From contig DDST01000006.1 of the NCBI GenBank assembly GCA_002343485.1, forward strand, positions 23,493 to 54,023: a DNA stretch of 30,531 nt, in the 5' to 3' direction. Origin of the DNA: Proteobacteria bacterium UBA2383 (GTDB lineage Bacteria; Pseudomonadota; Gammaproteobacteria; Competibacterales; Competibacteraceae). Positions 15,981 to 24,062 of the stretch are shown one piece after another. The stretch's first letter is position 1. Every line of letters begins with the position of its first letter. Made by a program: the position numbers and the translations under genes. The notes under the pieces are model-generated. The model was given only the letters and a program-made list of their open reading frames with translations, was not told the origin of the DNA and did not search any database.

Positions 15981-16772
15981 CTAAGCTCCACGTTGCTCGG
16001 GGAAATTACTGACTGTGTCAGTATTTCCATTATTTTCTTGATATTTTTCAGTAAATTCGACCAGTAATTGCTGGTCATAGGCGGTTAGTTTTTGCCGCGC
16101 TAGCAGTTCGGGCCGGCGCAACCAGGTTCGTCCTAGTGCCTCGCGCCGCCGCCAGCGGGCGATGGCGGTATGATCTCCGCTCAATAATACCGGAGGTACG
16201 CATCTCCCATCGATTTCCTCTGGCCGGGTGTAGTGTGGGTAGTCTAGCAGGCCGTCCATGAACGAATCTTGCTCAGCTGATTCATTGTCATTTAGAACCC
16301 CTGGCAACAATCGGACGACTGCATCGATCATAACCAGCGCTGCCAGCTCGCCACCACTCAACACATAGTCACCAATGGACCATTCTTCGTCCACTTCGGT
16401 ATCGACGAGCCGTTCGTCGATGCCTTCATAGCGTCCAGCCAGCAGAATTAAACGTGGCTCACCGGCCAGTTGCCGTACTCCATCCTGAGTCAACGGCCGG
16501 CCCTGAGGGCTGAGATAAAGTGTTTTTCCCGAAGGTTCCACTGCTGAGCGCGCCCGTTGCAGAGTATCGCGCAACGGCTGCACTTTCATGACCATCCCGG
16601 GTCCTCCGCCGTAGGGCCGGTCATCCACGGTTCGATGCCGGTCCTTGGCATCATCGCGTGGATTCCAGGTTACAACTTCAAGCAAACGACGTTCGACCGC
16701 TCGACCCGTCACCCCAAAACGCAGCAAGGTTTCAACCATTTCCGGAAATAAGGTCACTACATCCACGCGCAT
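15981..16772 (-). CDS. trmD: tRNA (guanine-N1-)-methyltransferase
   Basis: A 263-residue SPOUT-class enzyme that methylates G37 of tRNAs with a G at position 36, preventing frameshifting. It opens with MRVDVVTLFPEMVE and has the family stretch RTVDDRPYGGGPGMVMK; the SAM-binding trefoil knot spans LLAGRYEGIDERL to GDYVLSGGELAALVMIDAVVRLLPGVL. The C-terminal helical domain includes YTRPEEIDGRCVPPVLLSGDH. The length is slightly above average because of a polar C-terminal tail. It sits between rimM and rplS. Confidence 0.97.
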   Translation of the reverse strand: MRVDVVTLFPEMVETLLRFGVTGRAVERRLLEVVTWNPRDDAKDRHRTVDDRPYGGGPGMVMKVQPLRDTLQRARSAVEPSGKTLYLSPQGRPLTQDGVRQLAGEPRLILLAGRYEGIDERLVDTEVDEEWSIGDYVLSGGELAALVMIDAVVRLLPGVLNDNESAEQDSFMDGLLDYPHYTRPEEIDGRCVPPVLLSGDHTAIARWRRREALGRTWLRRPELLARQKLTAYDQQLLVEFTEKYQENNGNTDTVSNFPEQRGA

Positions 16773-16839
16773 GACAGCATTCCTGGCTCTCCGTCCTTTG
16801 AGGGAGAGGGGTAAGGGGGATGACGGGAGTGCAGGGAGT

Positions 16840-17343
16840 TTAAAAGTCCGGATCCCAATCTACTCGCAATAATCCTTGCCCAAGATCAACTTCGACAACG
16901 ACCTGATCTTTTACAAACGGCAACAACCGTTCCCGCTCGCCTGTCACGACTAACACATCATTAGCGCCGGTAGCGAACACCCGGCTGACCGTGCCTAACT
17001 TGGCTCCTTCCAGCGTCACTACGCACAATCCTTCCAAATCGGTCCAGTAGTACTCACCCGGCGCAGGCGGCGGCAATTGTTTGCGGCGCACGGCAATGGC
17101 GCTTTGAATCAGGGTTGCCGCTTGATCACGATCGTCATAACCGGCGAACTTCAACACCACTCCCGCGCCGTGGGCGCGGCCATCCTCGATGGTAGAAGAC
17201 TGCCATTTGCCTTGCCGGTTCAGAAAAACCGGGTTATAGCTGACAATACCATGACGCGGTTCAGTATGAGAAAAAACCCGCACCCAGCCCTGTACGCCAA
17301 ATAGACCGGAAACCCGGCCCAGCACCACCCAATTGTCGCTCAT
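16840..17343 (-). CDS. rimM: 16S rRNA processing protein RimM
   Basis: A 167-residue 30S assembly factor that binds protein S19 and the 3' domain of 16S rRNA. The N-terminal RimM barrel starts with VVLGRVSGLFGVQGWVRVFS; the C-terminal PRC-barrel contains GEYYWTDLEGLCVV and GANDVLVVTGERERLLPFV. The final WDPDF is typical of the family. It lies 28 bases after rpsP and 67 bases before trmD; the latter gap contains a short GC-rich hairpin (CTCTCC with GGAGAG) that may tune distal expression. Confidence 0.97.
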   Translation of the reverse strand: MSDNWVVLGRVSGLFGVQGWVRVFSHTEPRHGIVSYNPVFLNRQGKWQSSTIEDGRAHGAGVVLKFAGYDDRDQAATLIQSAIAVRRKQLPPPAPGEYYWTDLEGLCVVTLEGAKLGTVSRVFATGANDVLVVTGERERLLPFVKDQVVVEVDLGQGLLRVDWDPDF

Positions 17344-17371
17344 TATGGCAGGATGAATTCACAGTTCCATT

Positions 17372-17638
17372 TTACTGGGCTGCTGCCGCTGATTGCTGAC
17401 GGGCTTGTTCCTTAATCAGGCTGACCACGCGTTCCGAGGGCTGTGCACCGGTATTCAGCCAGTACTGCAGCCGCTCCTGGTTCATGCTTAACCGTTGTTC
17501 CTTACCGCTAGAGACCGGGTTAAAAAAGCCGAGCCGCTCGATACAGCGACCGTCACGCCGGTTGCGGCTGTCGGTCACGACAATAGTGTAGAAGGGGCGT
17601 TTTTTGGCGCCGCCACGGGACAGGCGAATACTAACCAT
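17372..17638 (-). CDS. rpsP: 30S ribosomal protein S16
   Basis: An 88-residue small-subunit protein. The start giving MVSIRLSRGGAKKRPFYTIV was chosen because S16 proteins normally begin with MVTIRLSRGG; the frame is open further upstream, but those residues do not resemble S16. An AGAGG sequence lies about a dozen bases upstream. The C-terminus ends in an Ala/Gln tail. It is the promoter-proximal gene of the rpsP-rimM-trmD-rplS operon. Confidence 0.97.
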   Translation of the reverse strand: MVSIRLSRGGAKKRPFYTIVVTDSRNRRDGRCIERLGFFNPVSSGKEQRLSMNQERLQYWLNTGAQPSERVVSLIKEQARQQSAAAAQ

Positions 17639-17715
17639 GCGCTGTGCATACCTCTTGCGAATTCTGATGGCCATGCGAAAAAGCCGCCGGTAGGGGCAGC
17701 CAAATGAAACGGGAG

Positions 17716-17744
17716 ATGATAGCGGAAATTTCGGGTGTTTGAAA
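17716..17744 (-). promoter_or_regulatory. Predicted sigma70-type promoter of the rpsP operon
   Basis: On the - strand, TTTCAA (17739-17744) and TATCAT (17716-17721) are separated by exactly 17 bases. The -10 is good and the -35 is weak. This places a start site about 70 bases upstream of rpsP. It lies between rpsP and the insertion sequence, so the ribosomal operon would keep its promoter despite the insertion. Confidence 0.42.
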
Positions 17745-17830
17745 CTTTCTGGAAATGACCACTTCAGATCAATTTGACAAGATTGAATCAAGAGGCTGGC
17801 TATTATCACTTGGCACTTAGTTTAATTTAA

Positions 17831-17835
17831 AGAAT
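17831..17835. repeat. Left target-site duplication of the insertion sequence
   Basis: AGAAT directly precedes the left inverted repeat and is repeated at 18880-18884 after the right one. The exact 5-base match on both sides shows the element arrived by transposition at this spot. Confidence 0.85.
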
Positions 17836-17877
17836 TAGGAGTTACGCAGTTGCCTGCGGATAGGGTACAAAAGCGCC

Positions 17878-18873
17878 ATGAACCCACCCAAAGTTGATGA
17901 CGAAACCTCCATCAATTTTCTGATGGCGACGCCGACGGTGTGCAGTGCGACGGAAGCGGCGCGAGTGCAGCCGGAGGCTGTCGACCCGCCGGCGCATGAT
18001 GCTTTTACCCGATTGTTGCATCGACAGGAACCGGATGCGGCGACGCTGTGGCGAGAAGCGGCCCCACAGGTCGAGCGACAGGGAGGGGTGTTGGTGGTCG
18101 ATGACTCGACCCTGGATAAGCCGTATGCCAAGAAAATCGAATTGGTGCAGCGACATTGGTCGGGCAAGCACCATGCGGTGGTGGAAGGGATCAATCTCAT
18201 CACCTTGTTATGGAGCGACGGTGATCGTCATGTGCCGGTGGACTATCGGATCTACGACAAAGCCGGGGATGCCTTGACAAAAAACGATCATTTCCGGGCG
18301 ATGCTGGAGGTGGCGCACGGGCGCGGTTTCGTGCCGGATTATGTAGTTTTCGATAGTTGGTACAGTGGCTTGGATAACCTCAAACAAGTTCGAGACTTGG
18401 GGTGGAAGTGGCTGACACAACTCAAAACGAACCGCCTGGTCAATCTCGATCGGACGGGATTACGCCCGGTGGCCCACGTCGAAACGGCGGCTCAAGGCGC
18501 TATCGTCCATTTGAAAGGCTATGGTTTGATCCGCCTGTTCCTGATCGTCGCCCCAGACGGTGACAAGGCATACTGGGCGACCAATGACCTGAATATGATG
18601 GCGCTAACCCGAGTCCGTTTCGCCGGTTATGCCTGGACCATCGAACATTATCATCGCGGGATCAAACAGTATTGTGGCGTGGAGCGCGCTCAGGTTCGCG
18701 CCGCTCGCGCCCAACGGAATCACATCGGTTTGTCTTTGCGTGCCTTCTTGCGCTTGGAGTGGCATTGCTACCAGACCGGCATCAGTTGGTTCGAGGCCAA
18801 AACCGCCATCATCCGCCCCGCCGTGCGGGCCTATTTGGCCAATCCACTTTATACCTTACCGGCAACTGCGTAA
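17878..18873 (+). CDS. DDE transposase of the insertion sequence
   Basis: A 331-residue RNase-H-fold transposase of the IS4/IS701 type. The likely catalytic triad is Asp in VLVVDDSTLDKPYAKKIE, Asp in PDYVVFDSWYSGLDNLK, and Glu in WTIEHYHRGIKQYCGVER, where the YHRGIKQ spacing is the YREK-like signature of this superfamily. The start ATG lies 24 bases inside the left inverted repeat, and the TAA stop (18871-18873) falls in the right repeat. No frameshift or stop interrupts it. The long open frames on the opposite strand here are shadows. Confidence 0.93.
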   Translation: MNPPKVDDETSINFLMATPTVCSATEAARVQPEAVDPPAHDAFTRLLHRQEPDAATLWREAAPQVERQGGVLVVDDSTLDKPYAKKIELVQRHWSGKHHAVVEGINLITLLWSDGDRHVPVDYRIYDKAGDALTKNDHFRAMLEVAHGRGFVPDYVVFDSWYSGLDNLKQVRDLGWKWLTQLKTNRLVNLDRTGLRPVAHVETAAQGAIVHLKGYGLIRLFLIVAPDGDKAYWATNDLNMMALTRVRFAGYAWTIEHYHRGIKQYCGVERAQVRAARAQRNHIGLSLRAFLRLEWHCYQTGISWFEAKTAIIRPAVRAYLANPLYTLPATA

Positions 18874-18879
18874 CTCCTA
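18861..18879. repeat. Right terminal inverted repeat of the insertion sequence
   Basis: These 19 bases are the exact reverse complement of 17836-17854. They include the transposase stop codon, so the coding sequence runs into the transposase binding end. Confidence 0.92.
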
Positions 18880-18884
18880 AGAAT
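18880..18884. repeat. Right target-site duplication of the insertion sequence
   Basis: AGAAT, identical to 17831-17835, follows the right inverted repeat directly. Removing the element and one copy restores an AT-rich sequence upstream of the protease gene. Confidence 0.85.
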
Positions 18885-18933
18885 AAAGAAAATATAAACA
18901 GCTCTCTATCTATAGAAATGGAGTAAGTAATCT

Positions 18934-21567
18934 ATGAGTCATCATCGCCTGTCAATGATAGCGCTGTGGAGCAGGTTGCTCGCTATCGTTCTTGCCTTGG
19001 CGGCCTTCACCTCATGGGCTGGGACGCCTGCTATCGAGCGGTTGTTGCCGGAAGATCGTGCAGTGATCAATCAGGGCCATGCTGTCGAAGTCATTATCGA
19101 GTTTGATCAAACTGAAGCAGCGAGCTTAGCCGCGGAACGCCAGCAGCGAGCCGGGTTACGTTACGATGACGCGCTCAGCCTGGCTGAACGTGCGCAAAGT
19201 TATCGCCGGCAAAAAGATCAACTCCTGGCGGCCTTGGCGGCGGAACCATTGACGGTGCAGAACAATTACGACTATCTGCCGATGCTGACGGTGCGATTGC
19301 GTTCGCCGGTGACGCTGAAAGCTTTACTGCGCCAGCCTGGGATCAAGGCTGTGCATTCTAATGTCAAATTGCACTACATGCTGGCGCAAAGCCTGCCGCT
19401 GATCCAGCAGCCGGAAACAGCTGCCCAGGGTGGCACTGGCACCGGCGCCACGGTCGCTGTGCTGGATACGGGTGTGGATTATACCCGGGCTGCTTTCGGT
19501 AGTTGCACGGTGCCCGGCGGATCATGCCGGGTGATTCATGCGCAAGATTTTGCGCCTGACGATGGCGCGCAAGATGATGACGGCCACGGCACTAATGTCG
19601 CTGGTATTGTGCTAGGCGTTGCGCCCAGTGCCCGGATCGCCGCCCTCGATGTTTTCAGAAACGATGGATTCGCTTATTCCAGTGACATCATCGAAGCTAT
19701 CAATTGGGTGATCGCCAACCGGGATATCTACAACATCGTGGCGATCAATCTAAGTTTGGGCGGTAACCGATATGATGTGCCTTGTCCCTCTGACGTCTTT
19801 GCTACCCCGATTGCCAATGCCCGGGCGGCTGGCATTTTAACAACCATCGCCTCGGGCAATGAAGGTGACAAAAACGCTATCGATAGTCCAGCCTGCGTCC
19901 CAGCAGCAATTTCAGTCGGCGCAGTGTATGACGCCGGTCAAGGCGATATCTCCTGGAGTAATTGCACCGATCGCAATACTCAAGCTGACCAGGTGACCTG
20001 CTTCTCCAATAGCGCTGATTTCCTGACGTTGCTAGCCCCAGGAGCGCTGATTACGGCGGCGGGCGCAACCATGGGCGGCACATCTCAGGCTACGCCGCAT
20101 GTGGCTGGCGCGATCGCTGTGCTACGTGCAGCCTATCCCAGTGAATCACTGGATGCCATTATCGCCCGGTTCAGTAACAACGGTGTTCTTGTCACGGATA
20201 CCAATGGTGTTATCAAGCCGCGTATTGACCTGCTCAGCGCTTATACTGCCAATCGTGCAGCTTATGCGCTTATGGTGAACAAAGCGGGGACCGGTGGCGG
20301 CACAGTGAGCAGCACGCCGGTAGGTATTGATTGCGGCAGTCAGTGCCGCGCCGGTTTTGCGGCGGGAACCGCCGTGAATTTGATCGCGGCCCCGAATCCC
20401 GGATCAACCTTCACTGGTTGGGGCGGTGCTTGCTCGGGGGCAAGCGCCTGCACAGTCATTATGGATGCCGCATACAGTGTGACCGGGATCTTTAGCGCGG
20501 CCAATAATCTCTCGCTGGGCGAAGCATTGGACAATACCGCGCTGGATTGGCGCACGACCGGTGCTGCCGGTTGGCAAACTGTGCAGCTAAACAACCGTGA
20601 TGCAGCGCGTAGCGGTGCGATCAGCGACAACCAGGTTTCGGAATTGCAAACATCCATTACTGGGCCAGGAACTTTGACCTTTCAATGGCGGGTCTCTTCA
20701 GAGCCGGGGTACGATTACCTGGAATTTCAGATCGATGGTGTATTGCAGTTTCGGATCAGCGGCGCATCGGAACGGCAAACCCGGACGGTTACCATCGGTG
20801 CAGGTACGCACGAGGTACGATGGGTTTACCGTAAGGATAGCGCGATTTCTGTGGGCGAGGATGCCGGTTGGGTGGATGCCGTGATCTTTGTTCCTACGCA
20901 AAGTAGCCTGCCCAATCTGACCGTGACCCAAGTTGGCAGCCCAGCCAACGGAACACCGGGAGGGATGATCGAAGTGTCTGCTACGGTCGCTAATCAAGGC
21001 GATACTACGGCAGGCAGTTTTTCGTTGGCCTTTTTACTATCGGATGATCCGGTGATCACATTCAGTGATACCACGACTGGTTGGGGATGTTCCTTTGATA
21101 GCTTGGCAGGTGGCGCTACCAAAACCTGTAGCGGTGAAATTAGCATTCCCGCGACCCTGGAGTCTGGCGTCTATTATTTGGGCGCGTATGCTGATTTGAA
21201 CGGTGAAGTGACTGAAAGTGATGAAACCAATAATGGACAAGCCGCTGATAAATCGATAGTTATTGCTAGTAGCGTTTCCTCGCTGATCGTGACCCGGGTT
21301 GGTTCAGGGGCCGGTAAGGTCAGTAGCAATCCGGCAGGTATCGACTGCGGCAGTCAGTGCAATATGAATTTTGCCACTGGGACCGTGATAATCCTCACGG
21401 CGATTCCCAGTCTCGGCTCCACTTTTGCTGGTTGGGGCGGCGACTGTACCGGTACGAGGAAGCGTTGCCGGACGACATTAGATGTTGCCCGGAACGTCAC
21501 CGCGACCTTTAACGCCACTACGGGCCTCGAAGCCTTCTTGCCGAACGGTATCTTACCTCGTGACTGA
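18934..21567 (+). CDS. Secreted subtilisin-like (S8) serine protease with C-terminal adhesin-like modules
   Basis: An 877-residue exported protease. A signal peptide (about 1-30, hydrophobic core LLAIVLALAAF) is followed by a prodomain-like region (about 47-145). The peptidase S8 domain (about 165-435) has the triad Asp178 (VLDTGVDYT), His218 (DGHGTNVAG) and Ser384 (GGTSQATPHVAG). Then come a first InlB-like bacterial repeat (about 445-520, IDCGSQC and GWGG), a beta-sandwich-like region (about 522-655), a CARDB-type domain (about 660-775, LPNLTVTQVGSP to ESDETNNGQ), and a second GWGG repeat (about 783-860). Paired cysteines in the repeats suggest disulfides. GGAG lies upstream of the ATG. The insertion sequence 50 bases upstream probably changed its promoter. 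The substrate is unknown. Confidence 0.93.
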   Translation: MSHHRLSMIALWSRLLAIVLALAAFTSWAGTPAIERLLPEDRAVINQGHAVEVIIEFDQTEAASLAAERQQRAGLRYDDALSLAERAQSYRRQKDQLLAALAAEPLTVQNNYDYLPMLTVRLRSPVTLKALLRQPGIKAVHSNVKLHYMLAQSLPLIQQPETAAQGGTGTGATVAVLDTGVDYTRAAFGSCTVPGGSCRVIHAQDFAPDDGAQDDDGHGTNVAGIVLGVAPSARIAALDVFRNDGFAYSSDIIEAINWVIANRDIYNIVAINLSLGGNRYDVPCPSDVFATPIANARAAGILTTIASGNEGDKNAIDSPACVPAAISVGAVYDAGQGDISWSNCTDRNTQADQVTCFSNSADFLTLLAPGALITAAGATMGGTSQATPHVAGAIAVLRAAYPSESLDAIIARFSNNGVLVTDTNGVIKPRIDLLSAYTANRAAYALMVNKAGTGGGTVSSTPVGIDCGSQCRAGFAAGTAVNLIAAPNPGSTFTGWGGACSGASACTVIMDAAYSVTGIFSAANNLSLGEALDNTALDWRTTGAAGWQTVQLNNRDAARSGAISDNQVSELQTSITGPGTLTFQWRVSSEPGYDYLEFQIDGVLQFRISGASERQTRTVTIGAGTHEVRWVYRKDSAISVGEDAGWVDAVIFVPTQSSLPNLTVTQVGSPANGTPGGMIEVSATVANQGDTTAGSFSLAFLLSDDPVITFSDTTTGWGCSFDSLAGGATKTCSGEISIPATLESGVYYLGAYADLNGEVTESDETNNGQAADKSIVIASSVSSLIVTRVGSGAGKVSSNPAGIDCGSQCNMNFATGTVIILTAIPSLGSTFAGWGGDCTGTRKRCRTTLDVARNVTATFNATTGLEAFLPNGILPRD

Positions 21568-21668
21568 ATGATGCCCGTCACCTTCAATGCGGCGTGGACC
21601 CTTGCCGGCGGCTGGGCCGGGACCGTGCGATTTGCGAGATTACCTTCAAGTCACAGTGGAGACCCGCC

Positions 21669-23039
21669 CTATGACTTCAGAGTTGGAAAACTGCCTGATG
21701 GCAACCGGCTTTGCAAGCCACGCATCATCTTCATCATGCCGCCACCTTTCATTTTTTTCATCATCTTTTGTGCTTGGCTAAACTGCTTAAGCAGACGGTT
21801 GACATCCTGAATCTGCGTACCCGAACCGGCGGCGATGCGGCGCTTACGTGAGCCTTTGATGATATCTGGGAGTCGACGCTCACCCGGCGTCATGGAATTA
21901 ATGATCGCGATCAGCCGCTTGGCTTCTTTATCGGTTGCCTGCTCTTTGATTGCGGCTGGGGCGGTGTTAAAGCCCGGTATTTTCTCCAGCAAGCCGGCGA
22001 TGCCGCCCATGTTCATCATCTGTTCCATCTGTTCACGGAAGTCCTCCAGGTCAAAGCCTTTACCCTTCTGAACCTTTTGGGCCAGCTTAAGCGCTTTTTC
22101 CTTGTCGACCTTGCGCTCCATTTCCTCAACCAAACTCAACACATCGCCCATGCCGAGAATGCGAGAAGCCACCCGGTCGGGGAAAAATGGCTCCAGTGCA
22201 GCAGTTTTTTCCCCAACCCCGAGGAATTTGATCGGCTGGCCGGTGATGTGGCGGATCGATAATGCCGCCCCACCTCGGGCATCGCCGTCGGTCTTGGTCA
22301 ATACCACCCCGGTCAGCGGTAGGGCGGCATTAAATGCCTGAGCAGTATTAGCCGCATCCTGGCCAGTCATACTATCGACCACGAACAGAGTTTCAATCGG
22401 CTCCAGCACGGTATGCAGCCGTTGGATTTCCGCCATCATCTCCGCATCGATATGCAGGCGGCCTGCGGTATCGACAATCAGAGCGTCCACACCCTGCCGG
22501 CGAGCATGTTCCAATGCTTGGCGGGCGATAGCGTCCGGTTTCTGCGCAGAGTCGCTGGGAAAAAATTCAGCGCCGACCTCTCCGGCCAATTTCCGCAATT
22601 GCTCGATTGCCGCTGGCCGGTACACGTCACAACTGACCACCAGCGTCTTTTTGTGCTGATGCTCTTTGATCCAGCGGGCCAGCTTGGCGACACTGGTCGT
22701 TTTCCCAGAGCCTTGCAAACCGGCCATGAGTACCACAGCCGGCGGTTGTGTCCGTAAATTCAGTTCAGCATTGGCTTCGCCCATGATGTGAATCAATTCC
22801 TCATGGACGATCTTGATCAGTACCTGGCCAGGTGTCAGGCTGAGCAGAACCTCCTCACCAACCGCCCTTGCACGTACTCGATCGATAAACTCACGGACGA
22901 CCTGTAGCGCTACATCGGCTTCCAGCAGTGCCATGCGTACTTCGCGCAAAGCGTCCTTGATGTTGTCTTCAGTCAGGCGGCCTTGGCCGCGCAGGTTCTT
23001 AACAGTGCGCAGGAGTCGTTCGCTGAGATTTTCAAACAT
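21669..23039 (-). CDS. ffh: Signal recognition particle protein Ffh
   Basis: A 456-residue SRP GTPase that binds signal sequences and 4.5S RNA and docks with FtsY at the membrane. The N domain (1-90) is followed by the G domain with GLQGSGKTTSVAKLA (G1), DTAGRLHID (G3) and TKTDGDARGGAAL (G4). The M domain holds the RNA-binding helix-turn-helix near RRLPDIIKGSRKRRIAAGSG, and ends in the methionine-rich MMKKMKGGGMMKMMRGL. Length is normal. Its RNA partner ffs lies at 14130-14244. It is divergent from ypjD. Confidence 0.98.
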   Translation of the reverse strand: MFENLSERLLRTVKNLRGQGRLTEDNIKDALREVRMALLEADVALQVVREFIDRVRARAVGEEVLLSLTPGQVLIKIVHEELIHIMGEANAELNLRTQPPAVVLMAGLQGSGKTTSVAKLARWIKEHQHKKTLVVSCDVYRPAAIEQLRKLAGEVGAEFFPSDSAQKPDAIARQALEHARRQGVDALIVDTAGRLHIDAEMMAEIQRLHTVLEPIETLFVVDSMTGQDAANTAQAFNAALPLTGVVLTKTDGDARGGAALSIRHITGQPIKFLGVGEKTAALEPFFPDRVASRILGMGDVLSLVEEMERKVDKEKALKLAQKVQKGKGFDLEDFREQMEQMMNMGGIAGLLEKIPGFNTAPAAIKEQATDKEAKRLIAIINSMTPGERRLPDIIKGSRKRRIAAGSGTQIQDVNRLLKQFSQAQKMMKKMKGGGMMKMMRGLQSRLPSGSFPTLKS

Positions 23040-23074
23040 GCGGGTTCAACCTTCGTAAGCAGTAGTATGAAGTA

Positions 23075-23080
23075 ATTATA
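23075..23080 (-). promoter_or_regulatory. Predicted -10 element for ffh
   Basis: A perfect TATAAT on the - strand lies about 36 bases upstream of the ffh ATG in an AT-rich patch. No good -35 hexamer is seen 16-18 bases further upstream, so it may rely on an activator or an extended contact. Confidence 0.42.
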
Positions 23081-23137
23081 AAGGAATCAATTAGAGAACG
23101 TGCTTCTAAGCGAGGGTCGTTCCATGTCATCATTAAC

Positions 23138-23161
23138 GTCTCCACGTTGGAACGTGGGGAC
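23138..23161. repeat. Strong short palindrome ahead of ypjD
   Basis: GTCTCCACGT and ACGTGGGGAC form a 10-pair stem with one G-U pair and a 4-base TGGA loop. Similar 'ACGTTGGAACGTGGG' palindromes occur as dispersed repeats in some bacterial genomes (from memory). It lies between two possible ypjD start codons and could hinder or tune translation. Confidence 0.65.
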
Positions 23162-23180
23162 ACCTATCCATGGAATCATC

Positions 23181-23990
23181 ATGAATGCGTTGATTGGCGG
23201 CCTCGCTGCTCTGTTCTATTGTCTCGCCGGTGGCTGGTTAGCCATGCGATTAGCGCGTGCCAGCGCTGGCCGGTCCGGCGCCAAAGGTGGTCCGCTGGCA
23301 CTCGGTTGGGGTGCGGCGTTGCTGCACGCAATGATCCTATCGCAGACCGTTTTTCAGCCTGCGGGGTTAAATCTTGGATTTTTCAATGCCCTGTCTTTTA
23401 CCGGTTGGCTGATCGGTGTCCTGTTGCTGGCGGCGGCGATGGTGCGGCCAGTCGAAAATCTGGGGATCCTGCTACTCCCTTTCAGCGCCATGACATTGGT
23501 GTTGGGCCTGCTGTTTCCCACTGAACGCATCGTGGCTGACGCCGGGCAATGGCCACTGGAGCTGCATATTCTGATCGCGATTCTTGCTTATTCCCTGCTA
23601 GCGTTGGCGGCTGTGCAGGCGGCGCTGCTGGCCGTGCAGGACCGCCGGTTGCGTCAGCGCCAGCCTGGGGGTTTCCTCCGTGGCATTCCGCCCTTGACCG
23701 CCATGGAATCTTTGCTGTTTCAGATGATCGGCGCCGGTTTTATCTTGCTCACCATTACCCTGGTCAGTGGTCTATTCTTTCTACGTGACCTGTCCGCCCA
23801 GCATCTGGCGCACAAAGCTGTGCTGTCCTTTATCGCCTGGGGTGTTTTCGGTATCTTGCTGTGGGGCCGTTGGCGGTTTGGTTGGCGCGGACGCACTGCA
23901 ATTCGCTGGACTTTGAGCGGCTTTGCGTTTCTGATGTTGGCCTATTTTGGCAGCAAATTGGTGCTGGAGTTGGTATTGCAACGTTATTAA
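23181..23990 (+). CDS. ypjD: Cytochrome c assembly family inner membrane protein YpjD (CcsA-like)
   Basis: About 269 residues with eight or so membrane helices. The YpjD/CcsA (HemX-like) family signature is seen in LLHAMIL, the histidine in LELHILIAILAYS, LAHKAVLSFIAW, and the tryptophan-rich LLWGRWRFGWRGR. Relatives handle heme in cytochrome c biogenesis; YpjD itself has no settled function. The start at 23181 puts the first helix at the N-terminus as in relatives. An ATG at 23124 has a better ribosome site (GAGGG), but its extra residues would be encoded by the palindrome. The ffh-ypjD-corB neighbourhood is common in gammaproteobacteria. Confidence 0.87.
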   Translation: MNALIGGLAALFYCLAGGWLAMRLARASAGRSGAKGGPLALGWGAALLHAMILSQTVFQPAGLNLGFFNALSFTGWLIGVLLLAAAMVRPVENLGILLLPFSAMTLVLGLLFPTERIVADAGQWPLELHILIAILAYSLLALAAVQAALLAVQDRRLRQRQPGGFLRGIPPLTAMESLLFQMIGAGFILLTITLVSGLFFLRDLSAQHLAHKAVLSFIAWGVFGILLWGRWRFGWRGRTAIRWTLSGFAFLMLAYFGSKLVLELVLQRY

Positions 23991-23998
23991 GTGGATTC

Positions 23999-24027
23999 TT
24001 GACAACTTGCGTCGGCTACCCTTAAAA
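23999..24027 (+). promoter_or_regulatory. Possible sigma70 promoter for corB
   Basis: A perfect -35 TTGACA (23999-24004) is followed after 17 bases by TTAAAA (24022-24027), a poor -10. It lies in the 72-base gap between ypjD and corB. Transcription from the ypjD promoter is an alternative. Confidence 0.3.
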
Positions 24028-24062
24028 ACGAAACTGACCATCTCAATCGAGGTTTTTGCGAC

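Larger units (their letters stand above)
17836..18879 (+). mobile_element. Complete insertion sequence, 1044 bases, IS4-superfamily (IS701/ISAba11-like)
   Basis: The ends are perfect 19-base inverted repeats (17836-17854 and 18861-18879, beginning TAGGAGTTACGCAG). A 5-base target duplication, AGAAT, flanks the element. It carries one intact transposase, whose stop codon lies inside the right repeat. The compact size, 19-base ends and 5-base duplication resemble ISAba11-type elements, and the transposase resembles IS701-type DDE enzymes; the exact family needs comparison with ISfinder. Perfect ends and an unbroken gene suggest a recent, possibly active copy. Confidence 0.92.

Noticed and set aside
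17772..17804. TTGACA followed by TATTAT upstream of the protease as a promoter
   Set aside because: Spacing of 21 bases is too long for a normal sigma70 promoter.
17835..18203. Open frames on the - strand in the insertion sequence
   Set aside because: They mirror the transposase gene and lack starts with ribosome sites; the + strand frame has the DDE motifs.
20268..21500. Two GWGG modules of the protease as a DNA repeat array
   Set aside because: They are related protein domains with diverged DNA, not a tandem or CRISPR-type repeat.
21568..21810. Open frame after the protease as a continuation by frameshift
   Set aside because: It overlaps the 3' end of ffh on the other strand and shows no further repeat module.
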